Origin: Campylobacter estrildidarum
GTDB lineage: Bacteria > Campylobacterota > Campylobacteria > Campylobacterales > Campylobacteraceae
Length of the DNA stretch: 64,000 nt
Assembly: GCF_005406205.1 (NCBI RefSeq)
Contig: NZ_NXLZ01000006.1
Coordinates: forward strand, 1 to 64,000
Direction: 5' to 3'
Positions 54,329 to 63,180 of this stretch are shown here, piece by piece. The notes beneath the pieces are model-generated. The model did not search any database. It saw only the letters and a program-made list of their open reading frames with translations, and had not been told where the DNA came from. Every line of letters starts with the position of its first letter. The stretch's first letter is position 1. Both the position numbers and the translations under genes were made by a program.

Positions 54329-54659
54329 ATGAAAAAATCGTAGATTTGTAAAAAATTTTATTATTGCTGTTTGCTTTTTGACAAGTGTGAGTGCTAGTGC
54401 GCTTAGCGAAGGTAAAGAATATATAACTCTTAAAAACCCCCCCTATTGCTAATGCTGAAAATTCTTTAATTGAAGTTTTTTTATATCGTTGTACGCATTG
54501 TTATGATCACCATAAATTTAATACCATGGGTAAAATTAGGGAAAATTGCCAAATTTAACTTATAAATTTTACCCAGTTAGTTCTATGGGAGATTATGGAA
54601 AACAGGCAAATGAAATTTTTGCTTTTGCGGCTTTTAAAGATAAAACTAACAAAATCGAT
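54329..54659 (+). pseudogene. dsbA: dsbA remnant (truncated and frameshifted)
   Basis: Remains of a periplasmic thiol:disulfide oxidoreductase gene. The start has AAAGGAG, then MKKS followed at once by a stop (TCG TAG). A C7 run at 54437-54443 and a lost A near 54540 break the frame again. Pieced together it reads a signal peptide, ALSEGKEYITLKNP, then EVFLYRCTHCYDHHK with the CxxC active site, KFYPVSSMGDYGKQANEIFA and KDKTNKID, where homology stops at 54659. About half of a normal 210-residue protein is left. The 3' half is replaced by the vgrG remnant. I recall that the same dsbA copy is also broken in NCTC 11168. Confidence 0.85.
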
Positions 54660-56700
54660 CGATGGTAACCTTTAGTAATTTGTTTTCTATTTGATGCTGT
54701 AAAACTTGCGTATTCTCCTGTAACTTTTTAAATTGTTACTTTCTTATTATTTCCTCTTACTTCCTCAGAGCTATGCTGTTTAATTTTAACTTTCTGATTC
54801 GCACCTACTTTTAAGATATTAGATAATTTTACATTGGTTTTTTTACAACCATTGACATTTTTAGATTCCGGCAATGTTTTGCATATGTTTTTGTTTAATA
54901 AGCTCGATATATTTACCTTCTACTTCTAAAATTTTATCTTTCATTATTATTTTGCTCACAAGTTATTACCTATTTCTATCTTATAATCTTTTTGCATCAA
55001 CATTATCTATTCCTATGGTTGTGTTAGCTAAAGTAACATAATGATCATTAATATAGCTTATAAATTCATAATCAGTATTTTCTTGAATTTTAAGCGGATC
55101 CAATAATAAACCTTGTGCTATTACTTCAGGTTTTTCTTCAAAAGCTTTTAAAGTATTATAAATAATTTCTCTTTTATATCTTGGATAGTTGTATTGAGGC
55201 ATATTTGTAGTCCCATTATACAAACTTCCATTCACATAAGGTTTATAGAAACTATCACTTCATCTCCAATTCTAGGAGTATGATAAAAACCTGAATGATT
55301 ACTTGCAATACTAGATACTACTCTTAAGAAAGCAGAATGATGATAGATTTTTCTTTTTGATCAATTTCTTCTTGATTGGCATAGAGATTAATTCTTACCT
55401 TAATCCTTCCATACCCATCTGTATAGATGGTATTTCTCCCACTTTCTATATCATTACTCTCACCTATAAATATACCTTGAGTATTATAAGGGGTTAAAAC
55501 TTGGGGTAAATATAATATCGCTTTTTAATTAGAATAAGATTTGCTTAAATTTAAATCTTTTAATTGTAAATGTTCATTTGTATTTATATTATTAGCTAAA
55601 ACAGCATCGTCAATTAAGATTTGAGTATTGGCTATGATTATAAAATCTTTAAGAAGCTCTTCTTGACTCTCTTGTTTGATATAAGTTTCATAGTCTAAGT
55701 TGATATGATCAGCTAAAGATAGATGATAAATATTGCTTTTTGCTTTTAAACTTTCATTGAGAGTTTTAGTTCTTTTTTCTTTTTGAGAAGAAGGAGTTTT
55801 TAAATCAATACTTTGAGTAAAAGAATATTCTGATTCATAAGAGTGTTCATTATAGAAAGTTTTATGATTAGTTCTTCTTCATAAGAATAGGATCAAAAAC
55901 TTAAAGATAAAAGATTTAAAGGATTTTTTGTATTTACACTAGAATATGTAAAAACATTGGTTCTTAAATTTTACTCTTTGAAGAATTGAGAAATACAAGC
56001 TTCATTAAGAGTGTTATTGGTATTAGGATTGTATTTTATATTTTTAATAGATGATTGTGTATAAGCATCACAAAAATAAATTTTATCCTTATCTTCATAA
56101 AAAAAGATTCCATTATTGTGAGCTAATCTTGTAATAAAATCTAAATCACTTTCATTATATTGAGAAATGAGTTCTTTATCCTCATGGCTTAAATGGATAT
56201 TGGAAAAATCAATTTCTTTATCTAAGAGTCCTTGGTAAGAATTAAGAGTTTGCTTGATTACTTCAATTATATTAGTTTGGGTATAGATACGATTGGCTTT
56301 ATAAGAAAGTCTTATTAAAACTGATTGTATTTTAAATTTAAAAAAATGTTTGTGTGTTAAGGTGTGTGTTTTAGAAGAAGTATTATTAATATTTGAAGAA
56401 CTTTCTTGATTGACGCCTTGATAATTAACATAGGAGATAATCCCTTGATATTCTTTTACTTCATTGATATCAAAATTTAAAGTTTTATCTTCATAGGGGT
56501 TGTTAATGCTTAAGATGGCTTTTTGATCAATTAAAACATTGGAGTGAAAATTAGTATTTTTATTAGATGTGAGTAAATTTTCATCTAAACTTTCAAAAAA
56601 ACCTTCACATTCTATAGAAAAAAGTTCTTCAAGACTTTCCTTAATAATTGCTTTAGTAATTTTAAAGAGAATGGAATTAATAGTTAAACTTAGATAGCAT
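54660..56700 (-). pseudogene. vgrG: decayed orphan T6SS spike gene vgrG (tssI)
   Basis: The minus strand encodes a VgrG protein in pieces. From 56700 it reads MLSKFN, a frameshift, then an INSILFKITKAIIKE segment, NNPYEDKTLNFDINEVKEYQ, and EVIKQTLNSYQGLLDKEIDF. The typical gp27-like motif QYNESDLDFITRLAHNNGIF is near 56150. After more breaks come GRIKVRINLYANQEEID (gp5-like OB fold, about 55390) and FISYINDHYVTLANTTIG (about 55020-55080). The tail ends in KVTGEYASFTASNRKQITKG by 54660. At least five frameshifts or stops interrupt it. No other T6SS gene is in the window. It abuts the dsbA break. Confidence 0.85.
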
Positions 56701-56831
56701 GAGACTTTCCTTGTGAAATATGATTTCTTATTATTTTAACATAAAAAAATTTTTAAAGGTGTTAAATTTAGAAAGAATTTTTTAAATACAGATTTTCCTT
56801 TATTTAGGTTGTCAAATTTGTATTTATTACG

Positions 56832-58763
56832 TTATAAATTTTCGCTTTTTTCTAAAACCATAAAATATTCTTTTTCTAAATTTTCTAATTGTTTTTGAAG
56901 ATTTTCTAATTCTTCGCTAAGTTGATTGATCCCAACTTTTTGATAAATTTCTGGATTGGATAAATCTGCATTTAATTTTGCAATTTGTTTTTCCAAAATT
57001 TCAATCTTTTCAGGATGATTTTTTAAAATTTCATTTTCTTTGTAACTTAACTTTTGATTTGTTTTTTCTTTTTGCGTATTATTTACATTCTGTATTTGAA
57101 GACTTGAAACAAAAGAATCAAATTCATTTATTTCCTTTTCATTTTCAAGATATTCCGTATAAAGAGTATGCAAAACATTAATATAATCTTTTTTTTCAAA
57201 AGCATAAAGCTTCGTTGCGATTTTATCCACAAAATATCTATCATGCGACACAAATAAAATCGCTCCTTCAAATTTTAACAAATAATCTTCCAATATATTA
57301 ATTGTTGCGATATCTAGATCATTTGTTGGTTCATCAAGTACTAAAACATCATATGTTTGGGTAAAAAGTAAAGCCAAGGCCACTCGATTTTTCTCTCCAC
57401 CACTTAATACTGAAACACTTTTATCTAAAAACTCCTTAGGAAACAAAAAATTTTTTAAATAACCATAAACGTGCATATTTTTATTATGAACTTGCACCCT
57501 GTCTCCACCATTGGGACAAAAAATTTCAAGTAAAGTTTTATCTGAATTAACCAAACTTCTTGCTTGATCAAAATACCCTATTCTAATCTCTCCACACTTA
57601 ATTTCTCCATTATCTTGCTGAATTTGCCCCAATAAAATTTTTAAAAAGGTAGATTTTCCACAGCCATTTTTTCCCACTATAGCTATACGTTCTCCTTGTA
57701 AAATACGGGCTGAAAAATCTTTAAAAAGTATTTTTTCTCCCATGCTTTTACTTACATTTTTAAGTTCAAATAACATTTTTTTACGATTGGTTATTTTTTC
57801 GTTGTCTGCTTTTAACATAGATCTTGAAATTTCCAATTTTAAACGCTTAATTGCACCTGGATTTTTTTTAGCTTCCTCACGCATTTTAAAAATACGCTCT
57901 TTACGACCTTCATTTCTTTTTAATCTTGCTTTAACTCCGCGTTTTAGCCATTCCTCCTCGCTTTTTAATTGCTTCAAAAGAGTTTCGTGGCTTTTAGCAA
58001 GGCTTTCTAAAATTTGAGCTTTTTTCTCCAAATAGTTTACATACCCGCCTTTAAAAATACTCAATTTTCCATTATCAATTTCTATACACTTATCTGCAAT
58101 AGCATCGATAAAATAACGATCATGTGAAATAAAAATCACACACATTTTAGATTCTTTTAGTAAATTTTCTAAAAAACTTGTCATATAAACATCAAGATGG
58201 TTTGTAGGTTCATCGAGCAATAAAATATCAGGATTTTTAAGTATAAGTATACAAAGCCCTACTCTGCGTATTTCACCACCACTTAAAGTACATATGGAAC
58301 GATCAATATATTTTAACAGATCAAATTCTTTTAAAACACGATTGATTTTAGCTTCTATATTCCAGGCATCTTTGCTTTCTATTAAAGACATAACTAAATC
58401 CATTTGTTTTAAATACTCTTTGTTTTCTGGATTTTCTTCTAATTTTAAATGTAATTTTTCATACTCTTCTAAAATAGTATAGATGTCTGAAAGTTCTTGC
58501 TTGATAACATCTTTGACATTTAAATCGGTATTAAAATCTACGTTTTGAGAAAGCATTGCTATACTTTTTTCATTTTGTCGTATAATCCGACCGCTATCTA
58601 AAGTGAGTGTACCTAAAAGCACCTTTAAAAGGCTTGACTTTCCCTCTCCATTTTTACCGATAATAGCAATTTTTTCACCTTCATTGACACTAAAATTTGC
58701 TTCACTAAGAACAATTTTTTCATCAAATTTCTTATTTGCATCGATTAAATCTATAAGTGCCAT
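56832..58763 (-). CDS. ABC-F family ATPase (Uup-like)
   Basis: 643 residues, cytoplasmic, with two ABC domains and no membrane segments. First domain: GKNGEGKSSL (near 37), LSGGEIRRVGL, LLLDEPTNHLD. Second: GKNGCGKSTF (near 366), LSGGEKNRVAL, LVLDEPTNDLD. The linker between them (about 240-320) is charged and helical, and the C-terminal 100 residues form a coiled coil (EKQIAKLNADLSNPEIYQKV), as in Uup. ABC-F proteins act on the ribosome or on branched DNA; which one applies here is not clear. Confidence 0.92.
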   Translation of the reverse strand: MALIDLIDANKKFDEKIVLSEANFSVNEGEKIAIIGKNGEGKSSLLKVLLGTLTLDSGRIIRQNEKSIAMLSQNVDFNTDLNVKDVIKQELSDIYTILEEYEKLHLKLEENPENKEYLKQMDLVMSLIESKDAWNIEAKINRVLKEFDLLKYIDRSICTLSGGEIRRVGLCILILKNPDILLLDEPTNHLDVYMTSFLENLLKESKMCVIFISHDRYFIDAIADKCIEIDNGKLSIFKGGYVNYLEKKAQILESLAKSHETLLKQLKSEEEWLKRGVKARLKRNEGRKERIFKMREEAKKNPGAIKRLKLEISRSMLKADNEKITNRKKMLFELKNVSKSMGEKILFKDFSARILQGERIAIVGKNGCGKSTFLKILLGQIQQDNGEIKCGEIRIGYFDQARSLVNSDKTLLEIFCPNGGDRVQVHNKNMHVYGYLKNFLFPKEFLDKSVSVLSGGEKNRVALALLFTQTYDVLVLDEPTNDLDIATINILEDYLLKFEGAILFVSHDRYFVDKIATKLYAFEKKDYINVLHTLYTEYLENEKEINEFDSFVSSLQIQNVNNTQKEKTNQKLSYKENEILKNHPEKIEILEKQIAKLNADLSNPEIYQKVGINQLSEELENLQKQLENLEKEYFMVLEKSENL

Positions 58764-58809
58764 TTTTTAAAAACCTAAAAAATTTCTTTTACAATCAGTA
58801 TTTAAGATT

Positions 58810-59307
58810 TTATAACCAAATTTCTTTTGCTTCCGTATGAATTTTATATTTTTTAAGCTCTTTAATAATGCTATCAATTAAATCTTTATTGTCAGTATCT
58901 AAAAATATTTCTGGGCTATCACTAGACTTTAATAAAAAATACTTTACTCCAAAAGAATTTAAAGTTTGTTTTAAACAAAATACAGAGTAAATATCGTATT
59001 TATCAACTACAAGCTGATAATACTTGTTTTTTTCCTTTAACTCACTAGTATCAACGTCAAAATATAAACTAAATTGCTCCGCTGCTGGAGTAAAATCTTT
59101 AGATGGCCATTTGGCAAGTTCTTCTTGCCAAGTAAGATCATTTTTACTTTGTTTTTGAGTATTTTCTTGTTTTATATTTTCTTCTTTTGCAAATTCTGGA
59201 ATAAAATCAGAATTTATTTTAAATTTCCAAAGCAATACAAAAACTACGATAAGCAAAACGAGTAATAAACTACTCAAAATACCCAAAGTTATATATTTTT
59301 TTATCAT
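58810..59307 (-). CDS. membrane-anchored hypothetical protein
   Basis: 165 residues with one N-terminal membrane helix (ITLGILSSLLLVLLIVVFVLLW, about 7-28) and a periplasmic domain. A charged linker (about 40-60, Lys/Gln/Asn-rich) precedes a domain of about 95 residues with alternating strands (SLYFDVDTSELKEKNKYYQLV, SVFCLKQTLNSFGVKYFLL). It may be SPOR-like, but I cannot confirm this. Its start overlaps the rpsA stop by 4 nt. Confidence 0.75.
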   Translation of the reverse strand: MIKKYITLGILSSLLLVLLIVVFVLLWKFKINSDFIPEFAKEENIKQENTQKQSKNDLTWQEELAKWPSKDFTPAAEQFSLYFDVDTSELKEKNKYYQLVVDKYDIYSVFCLKQTLNSFGVKYFLLKSSDSPEIFLDTDNKDLIDSIIKELKKYKIHTEAKEIWL

Positions 59308-60962
59308 TCTGCTAATTGATCTTTTATAATATCACCCAGAGTTATTTTATCGTTATTATTAATTTCATTTAAAACTTCGCGCTCTTTCATCTTAGTCAAA
59401 CTTTTAACGCTTAAACGAATTCTATTTTTTTTCTCGTCAATAAACACTATCGCCGCTTCAATTTCATCGTCAATTTTTAAATTTTCCAACATTGAAGTGT
59501 TAATATCCTCTTTGTGAATTAATGCATCAACATTTTTGCTAAGCTCGACAAATACACCAAAATCTTTAATATCGCGAATTTTTCCTTTAACGATATTGCC
59601 TACTTTATGAGTTTTAGCATATTCTTGAACAGGAGATTCGCTAAATTCTCTAGTACTAAGAGATATTTTTTGACCTTCTTTGTCTATTTTTATAATTTTA
59701 ACTTGAATTTTATCACCGCTTTTAAACTTATCTTTGCATTCATCATTTCTCAACCAAGAGGCATCTTCATTATGTAAAAGCCCTTCAATCATTCCAAGAT
59801 CTATAAAAGCCCCAAAGGCAGTTGTTTGAGTTACTTTTCCATCTACTACATCACCAACTTTGTATTTTTTCACAAATTCATCAAAAGGCTTTGAAAGTAG
59901 ATTTCTTAGAGATACTCTTAAACGTTTTTCTTCGGAATTGATCTCGATAACTTCAACATCAATTTCCTGTCCTTTGCTTATACAATCTTTAGGATTTTTA
60001 ATATTTTTATTCCAAGAAATTTCACTAATATGCAAAAATCCCTCAATATCGTTTCCTAAATCCACAAAAGCCCCATAAGGTTCTATATTTGAAACTACAA
60101 CCTTGATTGTATCGCCTACATCAAGGTTATCTTTAATTTCATTCCAAGGATCAGGTAGGGCGGCTTTAATAGATAAGGAAAGATGTTTACGTTCTTTATT
60201 GTAATTTATAATCTTCACCGGAACTTTATCACCTTCTTTATAAAGAAGGCTAGGATTGACAGGTCCTTTATATGAAATTTCACTATAATGGACTAATCCA
60301 TCAATGCCACCTACATCTACAAACATACCATAGGTAGTAATTTTTTTTACTATCCCGTCTATAACGTTTTCTTTTTGAGCAATATTACTGATCAATTCTT
60401 TACGTTTTTTTCTTTCATCATCTAAAATTTTCTTTCTAGAAACAACAATACTCTGCTCTTCTTTATCGATTTTGATAATTTTTACTTTAAAAGTTTTTCC
60501 TATAATATTATTACTCTCTTTAAAGCCATACTGTGATTTTGGAAGAAAAAATTCAACATCATTCTCATCAACAACAATAAGACCACCTTTATTTTTTCCA
60601 ACAACCTTTACTTCAAAACTATTTTCCAAATTTTCTTTATAATTTTTAATAAACTCAATTACTTTTTCTTTTCTTAAAGCTTTTTTATGTGAAAGCAAGG
60701 ATCTTCCACCACTATAACCCACGATAGCAACCTTAATTCTGTCCCCTATTTTAATATTATTATCTTGAATTTCAACAAGTGGTAAAATTCCTTCAGATTT
60801 TTTACCTATATCTACATACACTTCATCGTTTTTAATCTCTACGATTACCCCTTCTGCTACAGCCTCTTCTTTTGATTTGTCAAATGCTTCTAAAAGTTGG
60901 CCAAAATCTTCTTCTTCAAGATAATCGTCTAAATCTTGAACTTTATTGTTCGCCTTAATCAT
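59304..60962 (-). CDS. rpsA: 30S ribosomal protein S1
   Basis: 552 residues with six S1 RNA-binding repeats, each visible as a G.V..I...G.FV.LG..EG..H.S pattern (for example GDVVDGKVTQTTAFGAFIDLG). It brings mRNA to the 30S subunit. Normal length for Campylobacter. Located downstream of ispH with a 114-bp gap, and upstream of the membrane-anchored protein. Confidence 0.96.
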   Translation of the reverse strand: MIKANNKVQDLDDYLEEEDFGQLLEAFDKSKEEAVAEGVIVEIKNDEVYVDIGKKSEGILPLVEIQDNNIKIGDRIKVAIVGYSGGRSLLSHKKALRKEKVIEFIKNYKENLENSFEVKVVGKNKGGLIVVDENDVEFFLPKSQYGFKESNNIIGKTFKVKIIKIDKEEQSIVVSRKKILDDERKKRKELISNIAQKENVIDGIVKKITTYGMFVDVGGIDGLVHYSEISYKGPVNPSLLYKEGDKVPVKIINYNKERKHLSLSIKAALPDPWNEIKDNLDVGDTIKVVVSNIEPYGAFVDLGNDIEGFLHISEISWNKNIKNPKDCISKGQEIDVEVIEINSEEKRLRVSLRNLLSKPFDEFVKKYKVGDVVDGKVTQTTAFGAFIDLGMIEGLLHNEDASWLRNDECKDKFKSGDKIQVKIIKIDKEGQKISLSTREFSESPVQEYAKTHKVGNIVKGKIRDIKDFGVFVELSKNVDALIHKEDINTSMLENLKIDDEIEAAIVFIDEKKNRIRLSVKSLTKMKEREVLNEINNNDKITLGDIIKDQLAE

Positions 60963-61076
60963 TAATATCCTTTAAAATAATTTGAAGTTTTTAATTTAAA
61001 AACAAAAATTTATTTTTTGTTAATTTTGTTAAATTGTAGTTTTATTTACCTTTTAAAAAAATAAAATATTATAAAA

Positions 61077-61907
61077 TCAACAATTAAAAGTTTGAATTTT
61101 AGCTATTACATTTTTTACAATCCAATCTGGAGTACTAGCTCCCGCGCTAATTCCACAATGTTTTTTACCCAAAAACCATTCTTCTTTTAACTCTGCCTCT
61201 GTTTCAATTAAATAGCTATCTTGACAATGAGTTTTTGCTATTAAAAAAAGTTGTTTAGTATTGGCTGAATTTTTACCTCCAACAACTATCACTATATCAC
61301 TTTTTGTAGAAAGTTCTTTAATTGCATCTTGATTTTTAAATGTTGCATCACAAATGGTATTAAAAACTCTTACTTCTTTAACTTTCAACATTAAAAAATT
61401 GACAATTTCCATAAAATGTTCAGGCTTTTTCGTCGTTTGACTCACAACGGCAATTTTATTAGGTAGTTTTACATTTTCAAGTTCTTCTTTATCTAAAACT
61501 ACATAAGCTTTTGTGCTTACATAACTTTTTACACCTTTAACTTCTGGATGATTTTCATCTCCAAAAATAACTACATCATAACCCTCGTTGCTCATACGCT
61601 CACAAATTTGCTGGGGTTTTGTTACAAAAGGGCAAGTTGCATCAAAAATCTCAATATCAGTCTCTTTAAGCTTTTCTAAATCTTGCTTTGTGATACCGTG
61701 AGTACGTATAATCGCTTTTTTTTCATTACTCAAAGCATTTATATTTTCTAAAGTTTTAACATTAAAATCTTTTTGCAAACGAAAAATTTCTTCATTATTA
61801 TGTATAAGTGGTCCTATAGTCGCTGCATCTTTAATTTGCTCAGCTTTTTTAATCGCTCTTTTTACTCCAAAGCAAAAACCATAATTTTTGGCTAATTCAA
61901 TAATCAA
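61077..61907 (-). CDS. ispH: 4-hydroxy-3-methylbut-2-enyl diphosphate reductase
   Basis: A 276-residue iron-sulfur enzyme that makes IPP and DMAPP at the last step of the non-mevalonate isoprenoid pathway. The three cluster cysteines are in FCFGVKRAI (Cys12), FDATCPFV (Cys93) and NTICDAT (near 195). The HNNEE motif near 37 and SAGASTPDWIV near 262 are conserved. The start overlaps the end of aroA by 11 nt. Confidence 0.96.
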   Translation of the reverse strand: MIIELAKNYGFCFGVKRAIKKAEQIKDAATIGPLIHNNEEIFRLQKDFNVKTLENINALSNEKKAIIRTHGITKQDLEKLKETDIEIFDATCPFVTKPQQICERMSNEGYDVVIFGDENHPEVKGVKSYVSTKAYVVLDKEELENVKLPNKIAVVSQTTKKPEHFMEIVNFLMLKVKEVRVFNTICDATFKNQDAIKELSTKSDIVIVVGGKNSANTKQLFLIAKTHCQDSYLIETEAELKEEWFLGKKHCGISAGASTPDWIVKNVIAKIQTFNC

Positions 61908-63180
61908 TTTTTACTCCCAATCTTGTTAGAATTTCTATAAATTTTGGAAAAGAAGTTTTGATGCATTCGCTATCATCAATTTCCATTCCACAAACTAAAC
62001 CCAAAATAGCAAAACTCATAGCGATACGATGATCTCCATAACTTTTTATTTTGGCTTTATTTACCCTTCCTCCTTCAATCTCAAAACCATCTTGAAATTC
62101 CCTAACATTAATACCACATAACTTTAGATTTTCTACTATAGCCATAATCCTATCGCTTTCTTTTACCCTAAGCTCTTGTGCATTTTTAAGCACTGATTTC
62201 CCTTTAGCTACAGAAAAAGCTATAGCTAAAGCTGGAATTTCATCTATAAACCAAGCTATGTTTTCTTTAAGTTTTATTCCTTTAAGTTCACTTGAGCTTG
62301 CACTAATTTCTCCTATAGTTTCAAAGCTATTTTGAGTGACTTTTATTTCAATTTTTGCACCCATTTTTTGCAAAATTTTATAAGCTTCTATTCGTGTAGG
62401 ATTTAATAAAACATTAGTTAATGTTATCTTTGAATTTGGTATAATTACTGCTGCTAAAACAAAATAAAAAGCCGAAGAGGGATCGTTTGGGATAGAAATA
62501 TCTTGAGGTTTTAATGGTTTTTTTAAATTTGATATTTCAAGCTTTAGCCCATTTTCGCTTATCTTTAAAGGAGCGCCCATTGCTTTTAACATATTTTCAC
62601 TATGATTTCTACTTAAAGATGGTTCCTTAAATATAGAATTTCCTTTTGTGTTAAAAGCCGCTAAAATCATAGCCGTTTTAATTTGCGCAGATGAAATTTT
62701 GCTCTCATAGTTAAAAGAATGTAAATTTTGACCTTCTATGCAAATTGGAGACAAATTTGCATTTTCTCTACCATAAATTCTTGCTCCAATTTGCTTTAAA
62801 GGAGTGCAAATTCTGCCCATAGGTCGATTATTAAGGTATTTATCCCCATTTAAAACAAAAAAGCCTGCAATTCCAGATAAAAATCCTATCATTAAACGCA
62901 TAGCTGTGCCAGAATTTCCACAATCTAAAATACAATTTGGAGAAAGTATTTTTTTAGGTGGAATTATGCTTATACTAGATTCGCTACGTTTTATTTTAGC
63001 ACCCAAATGTTCTAATATTTTTAAAGTATTTAAAGTATCTTGAGCTAAAAGATAATTTTTTGCCCTATTTTCACCTTGAGTTAAAAGTGAAAAGATTGCA
63101 AAACGATGAGAAATACTTTTATCTGCCGCTATATCTAAAATTTCAGTATTTAAAGTAGAAGATAAAGCACTAATTTTCAT
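61897..63180 (-). CDS. aroA: 3-phosphoshikimate 1-carboxyvinyltransferase (EPSP synthase)
   Basis: A 427-residue enzyme of the shikimate pathway joining PEP to shikimate-3-phosphate. Conserved: DKSISHRFAIF (about 19-29), LDCGNSGTAMRLMIGFLSG (about 82-100), SLSRNHSENMLKAMGAP and LRVKESDRI (near 333) and SYGDHRIAMSFA (near 375). It is fully intact, with Lys20 and the ESDR motif. It overlaps pheT by 4 nt. Confidence 0.96.
   Translation of the reverse strand: MKISALSSTLNTEILDIAADKSISHRFAIFSLLTQGENRAKNYLLAQDTLNTLKILEHLGAKIKRSESSISIIPPKKILSPNCILDCGNSGTAMRLMIGFLSGIAGFFVLNGDKYLNNRPMGRICTPLKQIGARIYGRENANLSPICIEGQNLHSFNYESKISSAQIKTAMILAAFNTKGNSIFKEPSLSRNHSENMLKAMGAPLKISENGLKLEISNLKKPLKPQDISIPNDPSSAFYFVLAAVIIPNSKITLTNVLLNPTRIEAYKILQKMGAKIEIKVTQNSFETIGEISASSSELKGIKLKENIAWFIDEIPALAIAFSVAKGKSVLKNAQELRVKESDRIMAIVENLKLCGINVREFQDGFEIEGGRVNKAKIKSYGDHRIAMSFAILGLVCGMEIDDSECIKTSFPKFIEILTRLGVKIDY

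Noticed and set aside
54981-55235. An 84-residue minus-strand frame as a separate gene
   Set aside because: It reads as one piece of VgrG, with matching pieces before and after it in other frames, so it belongs to the vgrG pseudogene.
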